From: Diabrotica undecimpunctata
Lineage: Eukaryota > Arthropoda > Insecta > Coleoptera > Chrysomelidae
DNA: 64,000 bases
Direction: 5' to 3'
NCBI RefSeq assembly: GCF_040954645.1
Contig: NC_092809.1
Coordinates: 65,782,141-65,846,140 of the forward strand
Shown: piece by piece, positions 24,301-36,300 of the stretch
Numbering within the stretch: the stretch's first letter is position 1
Layout: every line of letters begins with the position of its first letter
Translations under genes and position numbers: made by a program
Notes under the pieces: model-generated
Told to the model about the DNA's origin: nothing
What the model saw: the letters and a program-made list of their open reading frames with translations, nothing else
Databases searched by the model: none

Positions 24301-27300
24301 GAAGTTATTAATAGAAGTCGTGAACTAATGGGCACTTCTCTTGGTTGTACTGATGTCACTGAGCATGTGATTGTTTGTAAATCTGCACCCATAAAACAAC
24401 GTTACTATCCTGTATCCCCAGTAATCCAAAGCCATATTGATAAAGAGCTAGAAGATATGTTGGCGAAAGCAGTAGTGGAGCGATCGAATAGTGCTTGGTC
24501 GTCCCCGATTCTCTTGGTGAAGAAAAAGGTTCCAGAAGGTGAAGAACCAAAATGGAGGTTCTGCGTAGACTATCGAAAGCTTAATGCCGTAACAGAGAGG
24601 GATGGCTACCCATTACCGTACATCTCTAATATTTTAAATAAATTGAAGAACGCGCATTATCTTTCCATCATAGACATTAAGTCGGCGTATTGGCAGGTAC
24701 CTGTTGCTAAGGCTTCCAGGCCTTATACTGCTTTTACGGTTCCTGGTCGAGGTCTTTTTCAGTTTTGCAGAATGCCTTTTGGATTACATAATGCCCCGGC
24801 TACATGGCAGAGGTTGATAGATCGTGTCCTCGGTCCGGAGTTGGAACCCTATGTTTTTACTTACTTGGATGACGTGGTCATCGTGACGTCGTCTATTGAA
24901 GAACATGTAACGATCTTAGAGGAAGTCTTTAGACGCTTGAGAGAAGCTAAGTTAACCGTTAGCTGGGATAAATGTCAATTTTGTAGACCGGAACTAAAGT
25001 ATTTGGGTCATGTGGTTGATAGGAATGGACTACATGTTGATGGTGATAAGGTCAAGGCTATGCTACGTATCCCAACACCCACATCCGTCAAGGAAGTTCG
25101 TAGCATCATAGGCACATTTTCCTGGTATCGAAGATTTATTCCTTCCTTTGCGACACTACTAGCTCCAATTACAGCGATATTGAAGAAAGGAAGAAAATTC
25201 AATTGGACCCCGAGTTGTGAAGAATCTTTTCAGAAAATAAAGGAATGTCTAGTTTCTGCACCAATACTTAATTGTCCTGACTACAATTTGCCTTTTGTTG
25301 TCCAATGTGATGCCTCAGGATATGGAGTGGGCGCCGTGTTATTGCAGCTAGGCCCGGATGGTGACGAAGTAATTAGTTTCCTGAGCAGATCACTAACGCG
25401 TCAAGAAAGGAATTTTTCCACGACGGAACGGGAATGTTTAGCTGTGTTATGGGCAGTCGAAAAACTGCTTCCTTATTTGGAGGGTGTTCCGTTTACGGTC
25501 GTGACTGATCACGCATCCCTCGTATGGCTTTAAAATTTGAAGGATCCTACTGGAAGATTAGCTCGATGGGCGGTAAGATTGCAACAATATGACTTTAAGA
25601 TTGTGCATCGGAAAGGAAAAGAACATGTTGTCCCCGATTTGTTATCTCGGTCAGTTCCCGTGCTTGATATGGTTGAAGAGGTTGTACCGCTTCCTAGTGG
25701 TGATAGTTGGTATGATAAACTTTGTAGAAAAATCGAGTCTAATTCCTTGAAGTATCCTCAGTGGAGAATGTCTGGTGGCAAACTTTATAAATACATCCGT
25801 CCCAGTCATGGATTTTTGGTCGAGGAAGTGGACAATTGGAAGGAAGTCGTTCCTAAGGGTCAACGATTGGAAGTGCTGAAGTTGTGTCATGATAGTCCTT
25901 TAGCAGGTCATATGGGGATCCTGAAAACTTATAAGCGTATTAACGAGAAGTATTTTTGGCCGAAACTGCGGAGTGATGTGTCTCGTTACGTTGGACGTTG
26001 CTCACTGTGTGCCATGCATAAGGTGGAACAAGGTAAGCCCAAAGGCTTTATGACTCCTCAACCTAAAGCTACTCAACCATGGGAGATAGTAGCAACCGAT
26101 CTTATGGGACCTTTCCCAAGATCAACTCAAGGCTATAAGTTTATCTTAGTGGTAATGGACGTGTTTAGTAAATTTTCTTTGGTATTTCCGTTGCGATCCT
26201 CAAAAGCCGTGCATGTCGTTAAGAAAATAGAAGAAGAAGTTTTTCTCGTATTTGGAGTTCCACGTCTGTTACTATGTGATAATGGTGTCCAGTATACTTC
26301 GGGTATTTTCAAGAAAATGATGGAAACCTATGGTGTCTCAGTTCGTTATAATGCGTTGTATCATCCACAGTGCAATCCATCTGAACGCTATAACCGAACC
26401 CTTAAAACAATGATGGCAACTTATATAGCTGACAACCATAGGAAGTGGGATGACAATTTGGCCAAACTAGCATGTGCTACGCGCACTGCATACCACGAGT
26501 CGACTGGTCAAGATCCCTACTTCATAAATTTCGGTCGGAAGATGGTAGTGGATGGACGAGATTTTTCCCGAAAGGACAAACTCGGAGACCCGGAGGACGA
26601 AGTAGCTAAATTGGGATATAATCGATCGCGTGGACTCCAGGAATTATTTGTTGATGTTAGAAAACGTTTAGATAAAGCTTCGGCTAAGTGTGAGAAGACC
26701 TATAATCTACGGAGACGTCCAGAGGAATTTCAGCCCCATCAGTCAGTATGGCGGAGAAATTTTGTGTTGTCAGATGCCGCTAAATATTTCACGAAAAAGT
26801 TAGCTCCTAGATGGATAGGACCCTACTTCGTGAAGAAGAACCCTGGACATATAGTTTAGAGGATGAAAATGGCAAGGATCAAGGTATTTGGAATATTAAG
26901 GATTTAAGGATTAGTAACCCGACTGGTGATCCCGATAGGATTTAGGTCGGAGTAGAACGGACTAGCAAAGTTTTGTCTAGTCTAAGTAAATTTAGTTAGT
27001 CTTCTGAAATTGGTTGTATTTATTTTTTTTGTTGTGTCCGTGAAGGATGACTGAGTGTTGGCTATAATCGGTTCTTAGGATGTATTTGGATGGTCAACCG
27101 ATTCGTTTTTTTTTTGTGTTAGGTAGCCAATACGAAGTCGTAGGGTTGCGGTAGCCTTAATTTCTTTTGATTTATGGAATTGAATGTCACTTAGGTTTGG
27201 TCAGAAATATGTTGTATTCGATGATATGGCGTTGGGATTTGTTTTGATGTTAGTAAGCCATTCTATTTAATTGGGATTTTTTCGAAGCCACATAATTATG

Positions 27301-30300
27301 TTTTGGTGAATCTTGTTGGATAATAGCTTAGTTTTGGATGATTCACTAAATTTCGTTGTATACGGATTTAAATTCTGGAAGACCTATCTCATTTTTATTT
27401 TAATAAACAATTGGAATTACACTACTGTTTCGGTAGATGTTTCTCGCAGTATCAGTAAGAGTGGAATGGTGGAGAGTTTCTTATGGACTCATGTTATGCG
27501 AGGTATAGTGAAGTACTAGCGATGCCCCAGAGCTGGGAGGTCGCGAATAAGGGCAACATCCAGTAACCGACCAAATCAGTGTTGTCAGATTGACGTTGGA
27601 ATTTGAAACTATTCTACTTGATCTCATACGATGAGAGATGACTGTTGTGTGGAAGTGGAGTAAGTGTTGTAAGTAAGTTGTTGCTTTGTGCGTGTGGTTT
27701 GAGATTGGTATGTCTTTCGTTGTCCAAGTACTTGCGCATGGTGAAGACGGTGTGGATGATGATTGTGTTGTGGACTTCGCTCGGAGTTTAGGTAGTGTGT
27801 CGCTAGCGCGAGGGAAAATTTTCTTCGTCTAGTTTTTCCTCGTAAATTTTCCTCTGGGAAAGGGAGGTGTTGTTACGTTCCAAATTTAAAGTAGAAAGTC
27901 CCACCTCTATTTTATCAAAATTTAAATAATTCAGGACGTGTAAGAGCGGTTGCCTATAATATATTATAAGCAAGGTGGCGAAAATAAAATTAGTAATTTT
28001 CAAATAGGGGTAATGTCTGGCAAATTGTGCTGAAGTTAAGGGAAAACGTCCTCTTTTTTGTGAAGAAACTAATTTAGATCGTTCTTTCTAGAGTCATCTT
28101 GGAAGAATTGGGATCATAAAATTGAAATGTTTGAATCTCGGTATTATTCGGTGACCTCCGTGTGTCAAGTTGTCAAGTGTTCGGAAAGACGACGGAAAGA
28201 AAGTGATTCTAGGTTTGACGGTGTTACTGAAAGGTTGGGCTAGATTAAAAACGGCATTTTGTTTTTTGCTTTTGCTGCTGTTACATGTGGGATCTGGACT
28301 AGTCCGAACCGTGTGGATATTCAAGGGGATTTGCTGCCTTCGTGGAAGGGTTTTTTTGTCGCAATTTCGCTAAAAAAAGCGGATCTACAGTACACGTGAA
28401 TACCGGGAGTCGCATTTAGATCAAGAAATTAGCCTTAATCACGAGTCCAAATAGCCGACTACGCTTCGGTCCAATTTGGGATATTTCAAACCCCTAATCT
28501 GGCTAAGAAGGGTGAGTGTTAGAACATTTCGTTTTTAATTAATTAAAAAGTTGTAGTTATTTTTTTATCCCATCTCTAAAAAGCTATTCACATTTGTATC
28601 AGTTTTCATACATTCAAGTTCGGAGACAAGTCTTTTTTTGTATTGCTCCATTATCGCCAAAAGGCAGATAAACAAAGTGTTAAAATTAATATATTTATTT
28701 CCAAATAATTATTTTAGACACAGATGGTAATTAATGTTTTCTTGCTTCAGGGTTGGTTTGTTTCTTTTTTCTGCTTCTTCTTCTTCGTATTTTTCCGTCT
28801 GGCTGTAATTTTCAGTTTTATAGTTTCATAGTTTTTTTTTAAATATTATTTGCTGTTAGTTTTTATTTTCATATTTACAAATACTTTACAGTTTTTTTTT
28901 AAAAATTATTTGCGGTTTATTTTATTAATTAAATATTTACACATACCTATTTTAATTTTGTAAACTGCGTCTAAGGGGGGGTTATATATTTGAGATTTAT
29001 TTTTCTATATTATTTTCTGCGCACGCACTTGAGCTCACGTGGTGTCCTATTTGCGTTAATTATTTTTTTTTGGTTGGTATTGAACCGCACACCCCTTAGC
29101 GTCCGGTACTTTTGATACGTCTTACCTTTCATTTTGTTCTGTTAAATAGAAATAACTTATGAATTTTTGTTAGGCAAGTAGAAGCCGCATTTTTATATTA
29201 TTTTTTTATTAAGCCTATGGTAAAGTTAAATAATATTGTAATATGTATTTATTTTCAACTATCTTGGGAATCTATTTATTAAAATTGACTAAATTCTAAT
29301 CTGACAATTTCATTTATTTTTTTTTTATTTATTCAGGTTGTATACTGTTACTTAGTATTTTAGTAGTAAACCTATTGGTAAGTTGGTGGTTTATTGAATA
29401 GTAACGTAGGGAAGGCTGTGGGCCAATTTACCTGGCGCCCCTGATATAACTTCGGATTTTTTTTGTTTTGTGGACCGCACGACCATCTCCACTGTTTTGT
29501 CTAGCCGCGAGCCATTCCCAGACTGTCACCGTATAGTACTTTTCTTTCCGGGTGTACGTCTGATTTATATTTGGTACATTTTGTAATTTTTTTATATAGA
29601 TTCGGTTTTGTACGCCACAAACTGACACATGGAGACTGAAATAAACTTAAGAATTTAAAATGCCAGTGTAAGACCAATAATGACATACGCCTGAGAAACA
29701 AGACCCGACACAGCTACAACGCAAAAGCTACTGGAAACGGCAGAGATGAGATTACTGAAAATAATTACAGTAAATACGCTGAGAGATCGAAAGAGAATTG
29801 AAGACATTAGAATAAAACGTACAGTGTATAAATGAATGAAAAGAAAATAGAAAAAAGAATGGAATAACTACATAAGCAGAATGGAGGAGACTCGTGTCGT
29901 CAAAATAGCAAGAGATAAGGCACCAATCGGCAGAAAAAGTATCCGATGACTGCGCAAAAGATGGAGTGACAACCTTCCATAGAGGTATTAATCCGCCAAT
30001 GAACAAGCAGAAGAAGAAGAAGATAATTAAATACTCTATTATTTCTCTGCTCGTAAACAATTTAAAAACAATCAATTGGATCACTTTCAGAAGTGTGTAT
30101 TAAAACTGGTAATCTAGTCCAGAGAAATAAGTGATTCCCGTGACTTTGTCCTTCCCAGGTATCTAACATTTTTTTGAGTTTTATGGACCTCGATAACCTA
30201 AATCTCTGTATTGCCTACAGTGGGTTCGGTAAACTTTTTAAATTATTAACAATAGAAGGCCAAAATGCACCATTTTAAAAACGTTTGTCTACCAGTAAAA

Positions 30301-33300
30301 AGTAAAGCAGTTTCAACAAATTTGAAAAGATAATTATTTGATAAAACAGGTTTACTACTTTAAAATAGCTATTTATAAATGTTGATTTACTAATCTGTTG
30401 TTTAGAAAACTGTAAAAAACCTAAAAATTCTTGATTTTCAATAAATATTGATAATCATAGAAAACAATCCTACAAACTTAATACTGCGTAAAAAGTTAGG
30501 TCCTATTGTATTATAAATATGGTTAAAATTCATCATGTAAGTCATTCATCAATTAGTTTAAATGTTAAAGCTTATTTCAAATCGAGTGGCGAGCCCTTCC
30601 ACGAAATAATTAATGGCGCAGACAATAGAATATCTATGATCAGACCCATGCAGTGGCGTTGCACTATTAAGCAAATGAAATTATTTGAAAGCGCACTAAT
30701 TACAAAATTATTGCTCACAACAACTCGTTAAGGACATAGAAAGAACTGATAAAAATTATTTCCGAGAATTTCTAGTCACTGAATTTTAAACGAGTTCGTA
30801 ATTTAGTCTCATTATGTTGTCGAGTCTCAACAATAAAGGTGCTGCCACGCGTATTAGCACTATTTTGTAGAATGGAGACGGTTAAGTGTAGTACGAGTAA
30901 ACAGATCAGATTGACACCAGACTACAAAGGAATAGTTAACAATGTATTTAAATATATGCAAATACTATTTCCTGAAGATAATCGAACCAGTATTAAACAA
31001 CGTGTGAGTGAAGCTACTGGAGTATCTTAACGTACAGTAGAAAGGACCATTCAACAAGCGAGTATGTTAACAAACGCAGAGTCAAATAATACACTAAAAA
31101 TTCCAGCTACAAGACTTGCTAAAAGAAAAGCGACAGTGACAGACTTGAGGGAGTATGACAAACAGTTTATTAAAAATATTATTCATCGTTTTCATAAGAC
31201 TGAACGTTGTCGTGTATCATTGAAGCTTTTGCAGAAAAGGCTTGAAGAGATGTACGAGTGGACTGGAAGTGTGAGTTCTCTTTACAGCATTGTGAAAGAT
31301 TTGGGATTTAAATAAAAGAAAACGAAAGATAATCGAAGTCTATTAATTGAACGGAATAAAAATTCGTGCTCTACGCATTAAATATTTGGACAAAATTAAA
31401 TATTACAAAAGCGAAGGTAAGTCAATTGTATATGTTGATGAAACCTATGTACATGCAGGACATACTACGCCAAATAGCTGGACAGATGACAGTGGCAAAG
31501 GATTGTTCAAAAACATTTCAAAAGGAAGTAAGTTGGTTATCGTACATGATGGTGGGGAGATAGGTTTTATACAGAATACCCTTTTGATTTTTTAGTCAGG
31601 AGCTAAGACAGGAGATTATCATGATGATATGAATTCAGAAATTTATGACAAATGGATGAAAGAACAGTTTATCCTAAATTTGCCTGTTGGATCTGTTGTT
31701 GTTAATGATAATGCGTCATATCATAATGTACAAATTAATAAAGCACCCACCAGTAATTCTAAAAAAATGGATATGATATCTTGGTTGACAGAAACAAATT
31801 TACCATTTGTAACGTCAATGTTAAAACCGCCATTGTATGGAATTATCAACCGACACAAACAAAATCATATTTAATGTAAATTTGATAAAGTGCTGAAAGA
31901 ATGTGGACATGTTTCTTTAAAACATCCGCCATATAATCCAGACTTGAACTCTATAGAAATGGTTTGGGCGCAAATAAAAAATGAAGTTGCAAAACAAAAC
32001 GTAGATGTAATTACTAAAGAATTAAGGTTTGATTTGATATAATTGATTCTAGTGACAACTATGAAAGTGAATAATATTACGATGTAATCTATGTGAAGTT
32101 TTTCAAACTGTACTGTATATATGTATCATTTTTTTACTTTATTACAATCATTTCGTATATTCTTCTATTTAACCTTGTGACGTTTAAGTGAGTAATAATA
32201 TAAATAATAAAGGTTTTAAAGTTAAAACAATCTTTGTAATCAAGATTTATTAATACTGTAATTTGTAATACGTATCTATGGTTTCATATACAGACAATAT
32301 ATATGTATGTGATATATATTATAATAATATGTTACTGTGATCTGCTTTCTCTTACTTTTATATTAACTTTTTATTTATTTAATTACTTTAATTAATTATT
32401 TAATTAATTATCTAAGTGTCGCAAATCATACATAAAAAAATAATCTCAGGGTGCCATTTTATTATACAAAAAAAATAAATCAGCTTAGGTTATACTTATC
32501 TTTTCTCGTGGCTTCCAGTATCTCTTAGTTGTTCCTTACAGGGATAAAATAGGAAAAGGAAATCCATAGAAATAACATAAATAAACAAATACAAATATCT
32601 CTTATTATCAAAAGAAATAATAATAAGAAACACCAAATATTTATCGGTTTGTTTTTTTAACACATTGATAAAACAACATAAACAAGAAATTTGGATATTC
32701 GTAAAATAATTACACTTCCTATGAAAATTTTGAAATATTGGAATCTTTGTTAATATGTTTTTGTACTAAAAAAAAATAAAATTCGGAATAATATAAAAAG
32801 AAACTTTTTAAATTTACTAAGCAATATTAATAATTATCCTTTGACGTTAAAAAAAACTATATGATATTTGCAATGTGAATCAGAAAACTTTAATTAATTT
32901 TTCTTAAAAAACTTTTTTATAAAATGTATAGTATTTTAAAATAGCGATATGTTTTGATCTTCTGATAGTATAGAGTCTTTTATTTGAAACATACAAAAAA
33001 ATTCTGTCACAAAAATTATTGACTGAACTTATTCACACACGACGATGTTTTCTTTCGACCAAAACAGCTCCCACTTGTTGATTATATTAGGAATCAAGGT
33101 CTTCTCCGTTCTAAGTATCAACCTATCAGCATACCAGCAACTCTTTCTCCAAAACACGAGCAGGTCTCTTTTACCAGTACTCGTTTAACAAACTCCAAAA
33201 TTCTCTCCTCCCTTTCATATACTAACAATCTCCTGAGACCCAGGTATTTTTTTTACTTGGTGTCGCAAATATTTTTAATAGTTATAGTTCTTGTGACTTA

Positions 33301-36300
33301 CTCACTTGGACTTTATAGAATCAAGGAGGTATTCGACTTCTCAACTTGGACCTGTCTCTCGGTCCACCTTTCAGCCATCCACTTCTAACTATTAACACCA
33401 CTGGCACTTGCTTCTTAACTGACTACACAACTGCTTCTTTCGGATGACCATCACATAATAATCTTTTCTACTCCAAACTTTTAAAACATTCACTCTCTTT
33501 CATCCCCACTTCAAACTCGCTAACCAATCAGAAAATTCCTATATCCCTCCTCTTCTTTTACACCAGAAAAACCCAAGCATCACTTCCAAACAACTTTTTT
33601 TTGAAAATGTTAACGGTTTTATCTTATACTTTCTAATTATAATAACTACCTGGTTGCTTTGGCCTTTCCAGCGAAACAAAACCAAAGGCTTTTAAAATAT
33701 AACATCTACAAATACCGGGAAACAATTTTCTATTCACATTTAAGTATTTACTAATATTTTTCAGTCCTTCAGGGTAAAACTCATTATGGATAAACCCACT
33801 GCTTAAAACTAACTTATAACAAATATTTACGAATGGATGTACAGGGCGTTGCAAATTTATGTGCCCGCGTTCTATAACAAAATAAAATTGTATTCTATCT
33901 TTGATTGATAAAATGAAACACAGCAATGTATTAAAATGTAGTACAATATTGCCAAAAATATAATCTAATAGCATTGTTTAATAAATAGTGTGTACCTATC
34001 TTTAACAATTTGATTTAAATCATAAGTATTTTTTGGAACGCCACTGCTTTGTTTGGTGAGGCTTTACTGTTCCTAGAAATTTCCGCCACTATAGTTGAAA
34101 CGTACTCTATTATATGAAAAAAATTAAAAACAAAGTTTCAAAAATTTCAAACATTGCAACACTTAATTTCAAAAAAATGAATTTTTGGCGCATTCTTTAA
34201 CTCTTTGTGGCCGAAGTTAATTTTTTCTTTTTAATACTGATTTTTTTGGTTGATTTATGAACCGGTACACATAATAAGAGATATTTTTATAAAAAAAATT
34301 ATTTTTATTTAGTTTATTCAAAAACATGTGGTTCCATAAAGTGACCACTAGGAAACTAGACCAAAATCAGAATCAATTATTTTGGTGAAATTTATAAAAA
34401 CAATTGTTTTTTCACTTAAAGAGAAGTCCAACACGACATGTAGAACAATGCCACCTAGAACGATGTGGTTGCGCACGCGTACTGCAATGGGCACAACGAA
34501 CCTTATTTCCGTGGATTGGAAAATGGGCACATTTATCATATTTTATTTCAGGGGGAACTATAGTCTTAAATTTATTTGGTACACTTTGAGAACTCCTTCT
34601 GCCTTTTTTATCTGGATCTGGTTGTGCTCCAATTAATCCCAACGCTACAGTCAATCTAAAGTCTTTCAGAGAAAAACTTGTTACGTTTTCTGCCCGGTCT
34701 CTATATAAAATATAACTATTTACTACAGATAGATCCAGAAAATGCCAAAACAACCTATGCCACCATTTCTTAGACTTGCGATTTATTTTGTATACAGAAA
34801 TATACATATCTGACTGGTCGATATACCCCATATACTTGTTAGTCTTTGACTATTTGAACACAAGCAATGTCTTGAGAGGTACTATCTTTGATTTTTCTGG
34901 AAACAGTTTGGATATCATTTGGGTTGTGGAAGTTACTGAGAAATAGAACTGGCTTGCTGTCCATCCACTTTAGATATACTAGACCTTCTTCAGTGATTCC
35001 TCCATTCTGAAGTTCCTCTTGCCATTTTTGTTTTATCGTTGACTAAATTTGTTGGCTGATTCTTACGTTTCTTTCTCACAGTTCCACATGAGTAAATGCC
35101 AGCCTTCAAATGGTCACTGGCTAACTGGATGGAATTAAAAAATTATCAAAATATATTTTATGATGCTTGCCTACAAGTAGACGGGTTAAATTTTTTGCTA
35201 CTCTGGAACCTAAATCTTCTTCGCCAGAGCCAACTTTTCCAGTATAAATCTGGAACTGGGATACAAACCCAGAACTATCTGCTCGTATCCAAATTTTATA
35301 CCCCCTTTTTATTGGCTTGAGAGGTATATATTGACTAAAACCTATTCTCCCTTTATATTTGAACATCGATTCATCGATACTTTGATTTTGTCAATCATTG
35401 GTCGTAACTTGTATAGTTTATCATAGCCCTCGTCACCTTTCTGGGGTTGTACTGTATTATCGTTCATATGCAAATTTCCCAACATCCATGAAATCGATCC
35501 CTGGACATGACCGATGATATAAAGTGATCCCTTACTTGAAATTTAGATGACCAATAGTCTTTATAACTAGGCTTTTTCATAAATCCCATCATCAAATTCA
35601 TTCCAAGGAAACACTTCATTTCGGCACCATTCGTGGGAATAATACGTTCACCAAATTGCTGCGTTGCATACAGATTTGTTTGAAAAACCATGGTTTCAAA
35701 TAATTCATTCGGAAATAGACATAAAAACGTCTCTATAGGACTTTCAATTTGTTCAGGTATGCTGGGTCCAAAACTTTCGGTAAAGGGTGCAGTTGTAGTA
35801 AAAAAATTTGCATTACTCGTCCATTTGAATTTTTGATTTGGAGCTGTCTCAATGTCAGTATCCTCGTCTGTCAGCATCCTCGTCATTCTCACTGTCGTTA
35901 TTATTTGATGTAACTTAAAACTCGTCATCCTCAAACTCATCTAATTCATCCTCAGATGGAGCCCCTGAAGTGACAGAATCTAAATCTGATGGTATTTCGT
36001 CAATCAAAGCATATGCCTCGTCTGAGGCCAACTTCCTAATGTCCATGACCAACACCTGAAGTAAAACAAAAACAGAGATGTAGGCATATTACACTGACCT
36101 GGTGGTTCCATAGGAGAACCACACATTTTATTTGCAAATAGTAAATTTATGCTAAGTTTTACAAACACCAAGTTATCAAATATCACAAAAGAACCGCATA
36201 ACAAACATAAATAACAAAAAACTTACAGAATAAATTGCTGATTTCAAATAAAATATATTGTTTGTCGTTGTTCACTTCACAACACTCGTGACTTATACAA

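Larger units (their letters stand above)
19832..29619 (+). mobile_element. Gypsy-type LTR retrotransposon, full length, no env
   Basis: The two LTRs (19832-21756 and 27871-29619) both start TGTTACG and end CCACA. They are flanked by the 4-base target duplication AACT (19828-19831 and 29620-29623), usual for this superfamily. Inside are a primer-binding site, gag, a pol in the -1 frame, a long 3' untranslated stretch and a polypurine tract. Nothing resembling an envelope gene lies between integrase and the 3' LTR. Coding is damaged by an in-frame stop at 25531 and a frameshift near 26840. The LTRs are close in sequence except for block deletions, suggesting a fairly recent insertion. Confidence 0.95.
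19150..30022 (+). mobile_element. RTE-like non-LTR element split by a Gypsy insertion
   Basis: An exact 14-base duplication, ATAATTAAATACTC, flanks the whole block (19136-19149 and 30023-30036). The 5' part (19150-19831) shows FLCLIDLKKAFDRVRLKD, SLLFNLVMDEI, the RT box YKDDAILIAQDKDSL (changed from the usual Tyr/Phe-Ala-Asp-Asp) and a thumb region. The 3' part (29624-30022) continues with RPIMTYA-ETRPDT, LLETAEMRLLKII, DRVVKIARDKAP-like sequence, KRWSDNLP, and a GAA-repeat tail. The Gypsy element occupies 19832-29619 between them. The copy is 5'-truncated and frameshifted. Confidence 0.88.

Noticed and set aside
26944..27855. An envelope gene between Gypsy integrase and 3' LTR
   Set aside because: No frame of useful length, and no signal peptide or membrane segment in any frame.
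33633..33974. 113-codon minus-strand frame
   Set aside because: No similarity to any family I know, a skewed composition, and no start, splice or promoter support.
30651..34047. Possible inverted terminal repeats GCAGTGGCGTT (30651 region and reverse complement near 34047) for the DD82E element
   Set aside because: The match is about 11 bases, there is no TA duplication at either end, and it encloses more than 1.9 kb of unrelated DNA beyond the transposase.
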